Origin: Paenibacillus sp. Soil522
GTDB lineage: Bacteria; Bacillota; Bacilli; Paenibacillales; Paenibacillaceae
Reading direction: 5' to 3'
Assembly: GCF_001428245.1 (NCBI RefSeq)
Contig: NZ_LMRV01000046.1
Location: forward strand, 1 to 64,000
DNA length: 64,000 nt
Of the stretch, positions 51,568 to 60,645 are shown piece by piece. The position numbers and the translations under genes are program-made. The notes under the pieces are model-generated. The model made no database searches. It was not told where the DNA came from and saw only the letters and a list, made by a program, of their open reading frames with translations. The stretch's first letter is position 1. Every line of letters begins with the position of its first letter.

Positions 51568-53040
51568 CTAAGCCCCGTAGCCCGCCAAACGCCCGCGCAG
51601 ACGGCTGGCAACCTTCTCTTTGCCGAGCAATGCAAGGGATTGATTCAAGTCGGGACCATGCGTCTGACCGGTAAGCGCCGCCCGAATCGGCATGAAGAGC
51701 TGCTTCCCTTTGAAGCCTGTTTCCTTCTGTACGGCCTTGATCATTTCTTTAATGCCATCCCCCTGAAATGCCGTTTCGCCCGCTTCTATCAAATTCAGGA
51801 AGGCTTGAAGCACAACAGGCACCTGCTCCTCGGCAAGGACAGCGACAGCATCTCCCTCATCCACGATTGTATCGCGGAAGAAAAGCTCAGTCATCGGTAC
51901 GATTTCCGAAGCATAACGCAGCTTGTCCTGATGAAGCGCCACAAGATCCGTAACCCAGGCGCGGCCTTCCTCATCTAACTCTGCAGCTACGCGCTCCGCT
52001 TTTTGCAAATGCGGCAGGCAAAGATCTACGAGACGGAACAGATCCGCTTTTTTCAAGTATTCATTGTTCATCCAGCTCAGCTTCTGCGTATCGAATACGG
52101 CCGGGCTTTTGCTTAAGCGTTCCGGATTAAATATGGAAACCAGCTCGCTTTGGGTAAATATTTCTTGCTCGCCTTCAGGCGACCAGCCAAGCAGCGTAAT
52201 AAAGTTAAACATCGCTTCCGGCAAATAACCGAGATCGTCATATTGGGAAATGAACTGAATAATTGATTCATCACGCTTGCTTAATTTCTTGCGCTGCTCA
52301 TTAACGATTAGCGTCATATGGCCGAATTGCGGCGGCTCCCAGCCGAACGCCTCGTAGATCATAAGCTGGCGGGGCGTATTCGAAATATGATCCTCCCCGC
52401 GCAATACGTGACTAATTTTCATCAAATAATCATCAAGCACAACAGCAAAATTATAGGTTGGAATGCCATCCTTCTTCACGATTACGAAATCGCCCATCTC
52501 CGCTGTATCGAAGCTGATCGAGCCTTTAACGATATCGTCAAAAGCATAGGTGCGCCCTTCCGGCACGCGGAAACGAATACTAGGCACACGTCCTTCCGCT
52601 TCGTATGCTCCGCGCTGCTCTACCGTCAAATTGCGGTGCTGTCCGGAATAACGCGGCGTTTCGCCGCGCTCGATTTGCGCTTCCCGCTCCTTCTCCAGCT
52701 CTTCCTCGGAACAGTAGCAGCGATAAGCAAGATCACGGTCCAGCAGCTCCTGCCAGTACTTGCTGTAAATATCGAGACGCTCTGTCTGACGGTAAGGACC
52801 ATACCCGCCTCCGATATCGATGCTTTCATCCCAATCGATGCCAAGCCATTTCAAATACTTAAGCTGACTTTCCTCTCCGCCCTCAACATTGCGTTTCACG
52901 TCTGTATCTTCGATTCGGATAATGAATTTACCGCCTTGGTTTCTTGCAAATAAATAATTGAATAAGGCCGTTCTCGCATTGCCAATATGTAAATGACCCG
53001 TCGGAGATGGGGCATAACGAACTCGAACCTCTGCTGTCAT
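51568..53040 (-). CDS. gltX: Glutamyl-tRNA synthetase
   Basis: A 490-residue class I synthetase: [13 protein letters not shown] (about 10-22) and KLSKRDES (about 249). In Firmicutes this enzyme is usually non-discriminating and also charges tRNA-Gln, to be fixed by GatCAB. Start [11 protein letters not shown] at 53040 with TAGGAGG upstream; a longer frame would run through the tandem repeats and is rejected. Confidence 0.95.
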   Translation of the reverse strand: MTAEVRVRYAPSPTGHLHIGNARTALFNYLFARNQGGKFIIRIEDTDVKRNVEGGEESQLKYLKWLGIDWDESIDIGGGYGPYRQTERLDIYSKYWQELLDRDLAYRCYCSEEELEKEREAQIERGETPRYSGQHRNLTVEQRGAYEAEGRVPSIRFRVPEGRTYAFDDIVKGSISFDTAEMGDFVIVKKDGIPTYNFAVVLDDYLMKISHVLRGEDHISNTPRQLMIYEAFGWEPPQFGHMTLIVNEQRKKLSKRDESIIQFISQYDDLGYLPEAMFNFITLLGWSPEGEQEIFTQSELVSIFNPERLSKSPAVFDTQKLSWMNNEYLKKADLFRLVDLCLPHLQKAERVAAELDEEGRAWVTDLVALHQDKLRYASEIVPMTELFFRDTIVDEGDAVAVLAEEQVPVVLQAFLNLIEAGETAFQGDGIKEMIKAVQKETGFKGKQLFMPIRAALTGQTHGPDLNQSLALLGKEKVASRLRGRLAGYGA

Positions 53041-53054
53041 CTCAATACCTCCTA

Positions 53055-53125
53055 AAAGTTTTGCGAAGCAAAATCTTGCCTTGAAAGCACATACTAATAA
53101 AGTTTTGCGAAGCAAAATCTTGCCT
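53055..53125 (-). repeat. Two tandem 27-bp direct repeats before gltX
   Basis: The same 27 bases occur at 53055-53081 and 53099-53125. Each copy holds the palindrome TTTTGC-gaa-GCAAAA; on the minus strand this is a TTCG-containing hairpin. The nearer copy is 14 nt before the gltX start codon, just beside the ribosome binding site. Confidence 0.85.
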
Positions 53126-53139
53126 CTAAATAATCCCGA

Positions 53140-53622
53140 TCATAACACATCCTTGACCAGGCAGACAACGGATTGCGCAGCGATCCCCTCGCCGCGTCCA
53201 GTGAACCCGAGCTGCTCGGTTGTTGTAGCCTTCACGTTCACCTGGGTTACGTCTGCCTCAAGCGCCTTTGCAATTATATCGGCCATTTGCGGAATATAAG
53301 GCAGCATCTTAGGCCGCTGGGCAATAATCGTGGAATCGATGTTGCCGAGCTTGTAGCCGCGCTCGCGCACCAGCTTCCATACAGCCTCAAGCAGCTTCAA
53401 GCTGTCAGCATCCTTAAATGCGGCATCCGTATCGGGAAAGTGCTTGCCGATATCTCCAAGTCCGAGCGCTCCCAGTATCGCATCCGTTATCGCATGCAAC
53501 AGCACGTCTGCGTCCGAATGGCCAAGCAAGCCCTTTTCATATGGAATCGTTACTCCCCCTATAATACAGGGACGCCCTTCCACCAATTGATGCACATCAA
53601 ATCCTTGTCCAACTCGAATCAT
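53140..53622 (-). CDS. ispF: 2-C-methyl-D-erythritol 2,4-cyclodiphosphate synthase
   Basis: A 160-residue MEP pathway enzyme: zinc ligands D9 and H11 (GFDVHQ) and H43 region ([13 protein letters not shown]). Makes the cyclodiphosphate for isoprenoid synthesis. Overlaps ispD by four bases. Confidence 0.95.
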   Translation of the reverse strand: MIRVGQGFDVHQLVEGRPCIIGGVTIPYEKGLLGHSDADVLLHAITDAILGALGLGDIGKHFPDTDAAFKDADSLKLLEAVWKLVRERGYKLGNIDSTIIAQRPKMLPYIPQMADIIAKALEADVTQVNVKATTTEQLGFTGRGEGIAAQSVVCLVKDVL

Positions 53623-54338
53623 CCTTGCCCACCGTTCCCCTCTGCCCTATCGGCACGACGCTTCGCAAGCAGAAATTCCGCCCACGGCAAATCCTCAGGC
53701 GTCGTAATTTTAATATTTGTATACTCGCCTTCTGCTACGGTAACGCTCACGCCCATACGCTCCACGACCATCGCGTCATCCGTTCCTACGAATTGCTCCG
53801 CCAGCGCGCGCTCATGCGCCTCCAGCAGCAGGACACGTCGAAAAGCTTGCGGCGTTTGTATCGCCCACAAGCTTCGGCGGTCCGGTGTCGAAACGATAAC
53901 GCCCGCTTCATTCACCTGTTTAATCGTATCTTTAACCGGAACAGCCAGCACCGAGGCACCGCTCTGCTCAGCTTGCGCGCAGCAAGCGCGGACGGCATCT
54001 GCCGTCACAAGCGGACGAACCCCGTCATGCACCATCACCCAGTCGGTTGTCAGCTCTTGCAGTCCGCAATATACGGAATGCTGGCGTTCTTTGCCCCCGG
54101 CAACGACAGCCGTTACCTTCGTAATTCCATACTGCAGCACCCAAGTGCGGCAGCGCTCTATATCATCGCTTCCAACGACAAGCACCGCTTCTTTGACTGT
54201 TTCCATCGACTGGAACAGCTCCAGCGTGTGCACGAGTATAGGCTTGTCCGCCAGCTGCAAATACTGCTTGCTTTCCTTCGTCCCCATCCTCGTGCCTCGT
54301 CCCGCCGCAACGATGATAACTCCCCAATCTGCTCCCAT
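53619..54338 (-). CDS. ispD: 2-C-methyl-D-erythritol 4-phosphate cytidylyltransferase
   Basis: A 239-residue nucleotidyltransferase: [15 protein letters not shown] (about 14-28) binding CTP, VHDGVRP (about 105-111). Acts just before IspE/IspF in the MEP pathway. A palindromic repeat lies 27 nt upstream. Confidence 0.94.
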   Translation of the reverse strand: MGADWGVIIVAAGRGTRMGTKESKQYLQLADKPILVHTLELFQSMETVKEAVLVVGSDDIERCRTWVLQYGITKVTAVVAGGKERQHSVYCGLQELTTDWVMVHDGVRPLVTADAVRACCAQAEQSGASVLAVPVKDTIKQVNEAGVIVSTPDRRSLWAIQTPQAFRRVLLLEAHERALAEQFVGTDDAMVVERMGVSVTVAEGEYTNIKITTPEDLPWAEFLLAKRRADRAEGNGGQG

Positions 54339-54364
54339 GCCTTCACCCGCCTCACACTGTGTTA

Positions 54365-54437
54365 AAATATAAGACTTTATAAGCTATGCACTTATAAATA
54401 GACTTATATTTCACCGCGAAACGAGCTTTGCCGCCTT
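54365..54437 (-). repeat. Dispersed palindromic element, copy 4 (before ispD)
   Basis: Arms AAATATAAGACTTTATAAG (54365-54383) and CTTATAAATAGACTTATATTT (54391-54411) pair with a small bulge. The flank (54412-54437), read on the minus strand, contains AAAGCTCGTTTCGCGGT, identical to copy 1. Relative to its gene the order flank, hairpin, start codon is the same as for pdaB. Confidence 0.75.
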
Positions 54438-54485
54438 AGACGGCGTCAGCCGTTTACGCATGAACAATAGTACTATCATACCTTG

Positions 54486-55583
54486 TTACAGCGCTTTTTC
54501 CAACAGCTTCGGCTTTGCAAATATCATTCGGCCCGCAGACGTTTGCAGTACGCTCGTCACGAGCACCTCCATCGTTGTACCGATATACTCGCGTCCTCCC
54601 TCGACGACGATCATCGTGCCGTCATCCAAATAGGCGACACCTTGACCATGCTCTTTGCCGTCCTTTATCACTTGAACGATAATTTCTTCTCCCGGCAGGA
54701 CGACAGGCTTCACTGCATTAGCCAAATCATTAATATTCAGCACCGATACCCCTTGCAGCTCACATACTTTGTTTAAGTTAAAATCATTCGTAACGACCTT
54801 GCCATGAAGAGCCTTAGCCAGCTTTACAAGCTTGCTGTCCACTTCACCGATTTCTTCAAAGTCCCCTTCATAAATAAGAACCTTTACATCAAGCTCTTTC
54901 TGAATCTTGTTCAAAATATCGAGTCCGCGCCGTCCCCTGTTTCGTTTCAGCAAGTCGGAAGAGTCCGCAATATGCTGAAGCTCCTCAAGTACGAACTCCG
55001 GAATGACAAGCGTCCCTTCAATAAAGCCGGTCTTGCAAATATCCGCAATTCGTCCATCGATAATAACGCTCGTATCGAGTATTTTATGCTCCTCGTAGCC
55101 GCCCGCTTCATCTGCAGCCGATACGGCTCTGCGCTTCTCCAGCAGGGCGGCAAAGCCCTCTGCCAGCTCCTCCTGCTTATGCAGTCCAATTCGCATGCCC
55201 AAATAACCAAAGCATAGCATCATCGCCGCGGGAATAAGACTCCCTAAGCCCTCTAAGCCCGATACTGCGGGAAAGAGCAATACGGCGAGCAATAATCCTG
55301 CAAGCAGTCCGCCCGCCCCGGTAACCAGCTGCCGCACGGGAAGCGCTGCGGTTTCCTCCGCACCCTTCTGCATATATCGAATGATTTGCCCTGCAAGCAT
55401 CGTTGCCACAACCACACCAAAAACCGCGCCAATTGCTACATTCATGTAATAAGTGCCGGATCGCTGTAGCATTCCGAAGGATGAGCCAGACCATACGGCC
55501 GCTCCATTTATCCACCCGTATACTTCACCGCCTGCCATACCACCGAACAACATACCCATTATTTGAATGATTCGTCTAACCAT
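54486..55583 (-). CDS. PIN/TRAM-domain membrane protein YacL
   Basis: A 365-residue protein: four membrane segments (about 5-24, 44-66, 85-108, 114-132), a PIN domain beginning LDTSVIIDGR (about 169-178), and a C-terminal TRAM domain (about 293-353) that binds RNA. YacL-type proteins are conserved in Firmicutes between disA/radA and ispD; a membrane-tethered RNase is inferred, but the substrate is unknown. GGAGGTGAACCATA precedes the ATG. Confidence 0.85.
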   Translation of the reverse strand: MVRRIIQIMGMLFGGMAGGEVYGWINGAAVWSGSSFGMLQRSGTYYMNVAIGAVFGVVVATMLAGQIIRYMQKGAEETAALPVRQLVTGAGGLLAGLLLAVLLFPAVSGLEGLGSLIPAAMMLCFGYLGMRIGLHKQEELAEGFAALLEKRRAVSAADEAGGYEEHKILDTSVIIDGRIADICKTGFIEGTLVIPEFVLEELQHIADSSDLLKRNRGRRGLDILNKIQKELDVKVLIYEGDFEEIGEVDSKLVKLAKALHGKVVTNDFNLNKVCELQGVSVLNINDLANAVKPVVLPGEEIIVQVIKDGKEHGQGVAYLDDGTMIVVEGGREYIGTTMEVLVTSVLQTSAGRMIFAKPKLLEKAL

Positions 55584-55758
55584 TATGGTTCACCTCCACT
55601 ACAATTATGTTCCAATAATTGCCTTGCTAACCGTGGGGGTGCACATTAATTGCAAACATTTATTATTTTTAATAATTCATATTTTGAAAAGAGAGGGTAG
55701 GAAGCTTATAATGGAAATTAAGATTACATCACAAAGGTTGGTGAAAGAGGTGGAACCG

Positions 55759-56154
55759 ATGAGCGCTCCTACACTGGATCAATTTCAGCGGCAAGTATCA
55801 GAATTACTGCTCAGGCACCGAAGCTTACTAGATGTTATGTCAAAATTCGGTCAGTCAGGCGCTTCTGTTAACCGTGCGGTCACGAAAGCAGTGACCGATT
55901 GTGGCTGTATCGAAATTAATGCCCGAAAACAGCAATACTCAGACGACTTAAATCTTGAAAATGCGAAAGCGACGCTGCAAAGTCATCTCTCAGGAATGGT
56001 ATGCGAGCATTGCCGCGACGTACTGAAGGCCGATCTTGGCCGAAACTTATTTTACATGACTGCTTTATGTAATCTGCTGGATATTCAATTGGATGAAGTT
56101 ATTGCAGATGAGTACGACAAATGCTCTACTTTGGGCCTGTTTAATCTAACGTAA
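55759..56154 (+). CDS. Unrecognised cysteine-containing protein, possibly degenerate MazG-like
   Basis: A 131-residue helical protein on the opposite strand to its neighbours. I recognise it only as a recurring Paenibacillus-type protein of unknown function. The layout TLDQFQRQV near the N terminus and DLGRNLFYMTALCNLLDIQLDEVI near the C terminus resembles MazG-type pyrophosphohydrolases, but the metal-binding acidic residues (ExxxE, ExxD) are not conserved. Instead it has C48-x-C50, C82-x2-C85, C104 and C122, possible metal or redox sites. The start at 55759 follows AGAGGTGG; an upstream start at 55711 (16 residues more) is possible. A terminator follows. Confidence 0.65.
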   Translation: MSAPTLDQFQRQVSELLLRHRSLLDVMSKFGQSGASVNRAVTKAVTDCGCIEINARKQQYSDDLNLENAKATLQSHLSGMVCEHCRDVLKADLGRNLFYMTALCNLLDIQLDEVIADEYDKCSTLGLFNLT

Positions 56155-56193
56155 AATGACACAAGAGAATATCGGCCGAGTCCGACAATTGAC

Positions 56194-56232
56194 AAAAGCT
56201 TTGAGGAGATAAACTCCCCAAAGCTTTTTCTT
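56194..56232 (+). terminator. Terminator of the cysteine-containing protein gene
   Basis: AAAAGCTTTGAGGAG, 5-nt loop, CTCCCCAAAGCTTTTTCTTTG. The region 56235-56445 behind it is AT-rich and shows no feature I can support. Confidence 0.85.
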
Positions 56233-56445
56233 TGTTTTATAAAATAATATCCCATTTTCCCTAGCGAAGACAGGCAGCACTTCATTCGCGAAAAATGTCA
56301 TCACTATAATATTATGGTAAATAATTTATCCATTTTTCGTGTCCGATCTTGTCGTATAACTTTTATTACTCCGCTCTTCTCATTCATTTATTATCTTATT
56401 TTTATCGTTTTTATTGTGAATTTCATTAATATCAGATGAATTAAT

Positions 56446-56495
56446 ATAAAAAATAGCGTAACTAAGCGCAAATCTTTGCGCTTAGTTACGCTATT
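56446..56495 (-). terminator. Terminator of pssA
   Basis: Perfect 21-bp arms (56452-56472 and 56475-56495) with a 2-nt centre; on the minus strand it ends in TTTTTTATATT. An unusually long perfect stem. Confidence 0.85.
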
Positions 56496-56498
56496 GGA

Positions 56499-57245
56499 TT
56501 AAGCCGGCTTCTCTGATTGCACAGGCTCGTCGGAGATTTCATCCCGCTTCTTCCGCTTACGATTTCGCTTTGGCAAACGTCGATCAACGTTTTTTTTTAG
56601 GCCGTACAGCGCATAAAGCAGCAGCGGTACAAACAATATTTTGGACAGGTCATTTTTGAATAATAAGCCTAGGACGACAGCCACAACAATGACGATGGGC
56701 ACAACCCAAACCGCGCTTTTCGGAATACCGACCTTTTTGAAATTCGGATATTTGATCGTACTGACCATAAGGATGGAAAGCACAAGCGTGCTCGCAAGCA
56801 GCACCGATACGTAAATGTCATCTTTAAATAATGCAAGCGTTGCTAGTACACCGCCCGCCGCCGGTATCGGCAGTCCGATAAAGTAACCTGGCGCGCTTGA
56901 AATCACATTGAAGCGGGCAAGCCGCAAAGCACCGCAAATCGGAAACAAAGCCGTTACAATCCAAGCGAAGGCTGGATTAAGCTCTTGAAAAGCGACCACA
57001 TACATGATGAATGCCGGCGCTACACCAAACGAAATCACATCGGATAGCGAGTCTAGCTCCTTACCGAATTCACTTTGAACGTTCAGCGCCCGAGCAACGC
57101 GTCCGTCTACACCGTCGAGCAGCATGGCGATTAATACCATCATTGCCGCCGTATCTGGTTTTTCGTTAAATACAAGAATGATGGCGATTACTCCTAGGAA
57201 TAAGTTCCCCACCGTGAGAAGGCTCGGTATCGATTTTGTGATCAT
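56499..57245 (-). CDS. pssA: CDP-diacylglycerol-serine O-phosphatidyltransferase
   Basis: A 248-residue membrane enzyme making phosphatidylserine. CDP-alcohol phosphotransferase motif D47-G48-x2-A51-R52-x8-G61-x3-D65-x3-D69 is complete; several membrane helices and a Lys/Arg-rich C-terminal tail follow. The start at 57245 (MITKSIPS) has GAAGAGGTGG before it; the upstream in-frame start adds 18 residues. No phosphatidylserine decarboxylase gene adjoins it here. Lies between disA and the YacL region, which is not the B. subtilis place for pssA. Confidence 0.9.
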   Translation of the reverse strand: MITKSIPSLLTVGNLFLGVIAIILVFNEKPDTAAMMVLIAMLLDGVDGRVARALNVQSEFGKELDSLSDVISFGVAPAFIMYVVAFQELNPAFAWIVTALFPICGALRLARFNVISSAPGYFIGLPIPAAGGVLATLALFKDDIYVSVLLASTLVLSILMVSTIKYPNFKKVGIPKSAVWVVPIVIVVAVVLGLLFKNDLSKILFVPLLLYALYGLKKNVDRRLPKRNRKRKKRDEISDEPVQSEKPA

Positions 57246-57332
57246 CTTTTCCACCTCTTCTCTACTATGCCCCAAAACACTTAACGAATGTATATCCACT
57301 TATAGGACCACATTCCATCCATTGTATGGGAT

Positions 57333-58409
57333 TTAGATTTGCCTGTCAATGAACATCTGCTCTTGGATCCGTTTGAGACCTTCTTTAATTGCCCGTGCCC
57401 GCACTTCACCAATACCCTCAACCTCATCCAATTCTTCGATCGTCGCCATCAAAATATGCGGCAACCGGCCGAAGCGGTCGATTAGATTGTTCATAATGAT
57501 GAGCGGCAATCTCGGAATTTTGTTCAATAAGCGGAAACCGCGCGGGGAAACCGATTCATCGTTCATATTGTTCGTATGTGGATAACCGATCAGACGAATG
57601 ATTGGCGGTGCATCCAGCAGCTCTTCCGAGCTTAGCTTCTTGAGGCCAGCACGAATTTCCCGGATCTTCTCATCCGAATTATCTTTGGCGTAATCCTTAA
57701 GTAAGTACCAAGCATCCTCTTCCACGCCGCCTACCAGCTCATCCATTTGCATGCTGATGAGGCGTCCTTCCGTTCCCAGCTCATTCACGTAGCGCTTGAT
57801 CTCCATCTTGATGCGCAGCACCATCTCAACGCGTTGAATGACATGCGCCACTTCCTGCAGCGTGACGAGCTCTTCGAACTCGAGCGCGGATAAATTCGTA
57901 AACGATTGGCTAAGCACCGCTTTATATTTCTCCAGCGTTTGAATCGCTTGATTGGCCTTCGTCAAAATAACGCCCATTTCCTTCAGCGAGTAGCGCAGGT
58001 TGCCTTGATACAGCGTAATGATGTTGCGGCGCTGCGAGATCGATACGACAAGCTTGCCGGTTTGCTTAGCAACCCGCTCTGCCGTACGGTGCCGAATACC
58101 TGTTTCGATCGACGGGATAGAGCTGTTCGGAATGAGCTGCGTATTCGCATACAAAATCCGGCGCATATCTTCGCTCAAAATAATCGCGCCATCCATTTTG
58201 GCAAGCTCATACAAATAGTTTGGCGAGAAGTCGCAATTTATGGAGAAGCCCCCATCCACAACCTCCATTACCTCTGGACTATAGCCAACAACTAGCAATG
58301 CCCCCGTTTTGGCGCGAAGCACATTCTCAAGTCCTTCACGAAAAGGGGTACCTGGTGCGACTAATTGCAATAATTGGTTCATAATTTCAAGCTGAGTAGG
58401 TTCCTTCAT
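57333..58409 (-). CDS. disA: DNA integrity scanning protein DisA (diadenylate cyclase)
   Basis: A 358-residue octameric enzyme making cyclic di-AMP. DGA at 73-75 and RHR at 106-108 mark the DAC active site; a central helical linker and a C-terminal helix-hairpin-helix ([14 protein letters not shown]) bind branched DNA. The start ATG 58409 has AGGGGG upstream; the TTG at 58427 is less likely. It follows radA by about 10 nt, as in B. subtilis. Confidence 0.95.
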   Translation of the reverse strand: MKEPTQLEIMNQLLQLVAPGTPFREGLENVLRAKTGALLVVGYSPEVMEVVDGGFSINCDFSPNYLYELAKMDGAIILSEDMRRILYANTQLIPNSSIPSIETGIRHRTAERVAKQTGKLVVSISQRRNIITLYQGNLRYSLKEMGVILTKANQAIQTLEKYKAVLSQSFTNLSALEFEELVTLQEVAHVIQRVEMVLRIKMEIKRYVNELGTEGRLISMQMDELVGGVEEDAWYLLKDYAKDNSDEKIREIRAGLKKLSSEELLDAPPIIRLIGYPHTNNMNDESVSPRGFRLLNKIPRLPLIIMNNLIDRFGRLPHILMATIEELDEVEGIGEVRARAIKEGLKRIQEQMFIDRQI

Positions 58410-58419
58410 CGTCTGCCCC

Positions 58420-59787
58420 CTATCCAAGCGCTGCCTTAAGTGCTTCCGACACTGTGGTTACGCCAATAATTTCTATGCCTGCGGGCGGCTTCCAGCCCTT
58501 TAAGCTTTTCTCCGGCATAATGACACGTTTGAATCCTAGCTTCTCTGCTTCTTTCACCCGCTGCTCCGCACGCGATACCGCACGAACCTCTCCCGTCAGT
58601 CCTACCTCGCCAAAGATGACATCATAAGGCTTCGTCGGCGAATCCCGGAAGCTGGAGGCTATGCTGACCGCAGCCGCAAGATCGACTGCCGGCTCGTCGA
58701 GCTTTACCCCGCCCGCAACGTTCAAATAAGCATCCTGCGTTTGTAGAAACATCCCGTTTCGCTTCTCCAGCACCGCAATGATAAGCGCCATTCGATGATG
58801 ATCGATACCGGTCGACATTCTTCTCGGAGATGGAAAATTGGTAGTCGCCACGAGAGCCTGAAGCTCTACAAGCACAGGCCTCGTACCTTCCATGCTAGCG
58901 ACGACGGTCGAGCCTGACACACCAAGCGGACGCTCGGACAAAAACAGCTCGGAAGGGTTAGACACCTCTCTGAGTCCATCCTCGCCCATTTCGAAAATTC
59001 CGATTTCATTCGTTGAGCCGAAGCGGTTTTTGACCGCCCGCAAAATGCGGTACGTATGATGACGCTCTCCTTCGAAATAAAGAACGCAATCCACCATATG
59101 CTCCAGCAGTCTCGGCCCGGCAATCGCGCCTTCCTTCGTAACATGGCCGACCAGCACCGTTGCGATTCCTTTGATTTTGGCGACTCTCATAAAATGTGCC
59201 GTACATTCGCGGACCTGCGATACGCTGCCGGGAGCCGATTGTACATTCGGATCGTACACGGTTTGAATCGAGTCAATAACGAGAAAATCAGGCTGGACCG
59301 ATTCAATTGCATCGTTTATTTGCTCCATATTGGTCTCGCATAGCACATACAGCGACTCCGTCAACGCTCCCAGGCGGTCTGCCCGAAGTCTCGTTTGGCG
59401 CACCGACTCTTCTCCCGAGATGTAGAGAACTTTAAGTCCCTTTACCGCAAGAGCATGAGAGGTTTGCAGCAGAAGCGTTGACTTTCCAATACCGGGATCA
59501 CCGCCAACAAGAATAAGTGAGCCTGGCACAACGCCTCCGCCCAGCACCCGGTTGAGCTCAAGCATCCTTGTTTCGATACGCGGCTCTTGCCCACTTTCTA
59601 TATGTATGATGGACTGCGGCTTTTCTTTCGCATGAAACGACGACAAACCGACGCCCTTCGTTTTCACAACGGTTTCTTTCTCTTCTATCATGGAATTCCA
59701 AGCATGGCAGCCCGGGCATTTTCCAAGCCATTTTGGCGATTCAGTGCCGCATTCCGTACAAATAAACTTCGTTTTAATTTTGGCCAT
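58420..59787 (-). CDS. radA: DNA repair protein RadA
   Basis: A 455-residue RecA-like ATPase that promotes branch migration. N-terminal zinc finger (C10, C13, C24, C27), Walker [11 protein letters not shown] (95-104), the RadA motif KNRFGS (about 250), and a C-terminal Lon-protease-like domain. B. subtilis RadA interacts with DisA and branched DNA. It has its own upstream region here, separated from clpC by the heme monooxygenase gene. Confidence 0.95.
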   Translation of the reverse strand: MAKIKTKFICTECGTESPKWLGKCPGCHAWNSMIEEKETVVKTKGVGLSSFHAKEKPQSIIHIESGQEPRIETRMLELNRVLGGGVVPGSLILVGGDPGIGKSTLLLQTSHALAVKGLKVLYISGEESVRQTRLRADRLGALTESLYVLCETNMEQINDAIESVQPDFLVIDSIQTVYDPNVQSAPGSVSQVRECTAHFMRVAKIKGIATVLVGHVTKEGAIAGPRLLEHMVDCVLYFEGERHHTYRILRAVKNRFGSTNEIGIFEMGEDGLREVSNPSELFLSERPLGVSGSTVVASMEGTRPVLVELQALVATTNFPSPRRMSTGIDHHRMALIIAVLEKRNGMFLQTQDAYLNVAGGVKLDEPAVDLAAAVSIASSFRDSPTKPYDVIFGEVGLTGEVRAVSRAEQRVKEAEKLGFKRVIMPEKSLKGWKPPAGIEIIGVTTVSEALKAALG

Positions 59788-59982
59788 TCTGAACTCCTTA
59801 AATGTTATGGGCTAGCGTAAATAGATGAAGCCATCCCTTGCGATTCTGCTTAAAATGACACTACGTAAAGTTTACCATTTTATCCCCCATGTATAAACCC
59901 ACATTGTTCACGAAAAAAAATGAAGATGCTTCTATTATTCGTTTCCCCCAATTAAACTTATCCCTTTTGGGCTGTAACGGTT

Positions 59983-60034
59983 TTATCCACAGTTTTATCT
60001 ACAACTTATCAACATTATCCACAAGTCATCAACA
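59983..60034 (+). promoter_or_regulatory. Cluster of DnaA-box-like sequences
   Basis: Exact TTATCCACA at 59983-59991 and 60015-60023; one-mismatch boxes TTATCTACA (59995-60003) and TTATCAACA (60006-60014); a two-mismatch box at 60026-60034. Another exact box at 60083-60091 is part of the nearby terminator stem. All lie in the 377-bp gap 59788-60164, in one orientation. Binding by DnaA is inferred. Confidence 0.65.
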
Positions 60035-60067
60035 TATCCCCATCGTCCATCTGACTAAATGACGCAT

Positions 60068-60106
60068 AAAAAAAGGCTCCCGTTATCCACAGTGGATAAG
60101 AGAGCT
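60068..60106 (-). terminator. Terminator of the heme monooxygenase gene
   Basis: Minus strand GCTCTCTTATCCAC-T-GTGGATAACGGGAGC followed by CTTTTTTT. The stem contains TTATCCACA, so it may also be a DnaA-like box. Confidence 0.85.
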
Positions 60107-60164
60107 GAATGACAGTTTATTATAACTTTTTTCATCTGAGGCGTAAGCCTCATCCGTTAAGCTT

Positions 60165-60512
60165 CTATGCTTCGATTGCGGCTTGCCGGGCAACCAGCAC
60201 GCGATGCGTTGACAGCTGCGAGCCCAGCATAACGCTTTCCGTCTGCTGGCCGTCAGCGCCCTGTTGTTGACCGCCTCTTTGGGCATGCGCTTGCCGGAAC
60301 GAATCACTGTTCACCCAGCCCTCGAAAGAGGCTTTATTTTCCCAAGTCGTGCTTACTTTAAGCTCATCATATTCCTCCAGACCTTCCGTAAACAAAACCT
60401 CCATGCGTACGAAACCAGGCGATAAATCAATACCTTTCGAGCTTTGAAACCGTTTAGCTACCGTCTCCCCGTGACCCTTTTTTACTTTTATCGTATTTGT
60501 AACAACTATCAT
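60165..60512 (-). CDS. Heme-degrading monooxygenase (HmoA/IsdG family)
   Basis: A 115-residue ABM-fold protein close to B. subtilis HmoA. Residues expected for heme binding and oxidation are present: N6 (NTI), W57/W66 and H76. It would release iron from heme. It has its own promoter with a Fur box in the spacer, so it should be induced in iron starvation. The start at 60512 is required because the promoter -10 at 60550-60555 rules out longer frames. Located between clpC and radA, an unusual insertion. Confidence 0.85.
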   Translation of the reverse strand: MIVVTNTIKVKKGHGETVAKRFQSSKGIDLSPGFVRMEVLFTEGLEEYDELKVSTTWENKASFEGWVNSDSFRQAHAQRGGQQQGADGQQTESVMLGSQLSTHRVLVARQAAIEA

Positions 60513-60549
60513 CGTTGTTCCTCCCATGTCCATCTCATACTCCATTTCT

Positions 60550-60577
60550 ATTATACGATAATGATTCTCATTGTCAA
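60550..60577 (-). promoter_or_regulatory. Promoter of the heme monooxygenase gene
   Basis: Minus strand: TTGACA (60572-60577), 16-bp spacer, TATAAT (60550-60555); both hexamers are perfect. The Fur box fills the spacer. Confidence 0.85.
60557..60575. promoter_or_regulatory. Fur box
   Basis: GATAATGATTCTCATTGTC matches 16 of 19 positions of the canonical Fur box and fits the 7-1-7 pattern. It lies between the -35 and -10, so bound Fur would block RNA polymerase. Confidence 0.88.
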
Positions 60578-60587
60578 TTATTCATTA

Positions 60588-60634
60588 TAAAAAAACTGTC
60601 CCGCAAACAGGATTACCGGCCGCGGGAACAGTTT
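60588..60634 (-). terminator. Terminator of mcsB-clpC
   Basis: Minus strand AAACTGTTCCCGC, 17-nt loop, GCGGGACAGTTT followed by TTTTA. Confidence 0.85.
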
Positions 60635-60645
60635 GGAATTAAGCT

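Noticed and set aside
53173-54372. A 399-codon plus-strand frame opposite ispF-ispD
   Set aside because: Both enzymes on the minus strand have intact active sites and operon overlap; the plus frame is Ser/Thr-rich and lacks a known domain.
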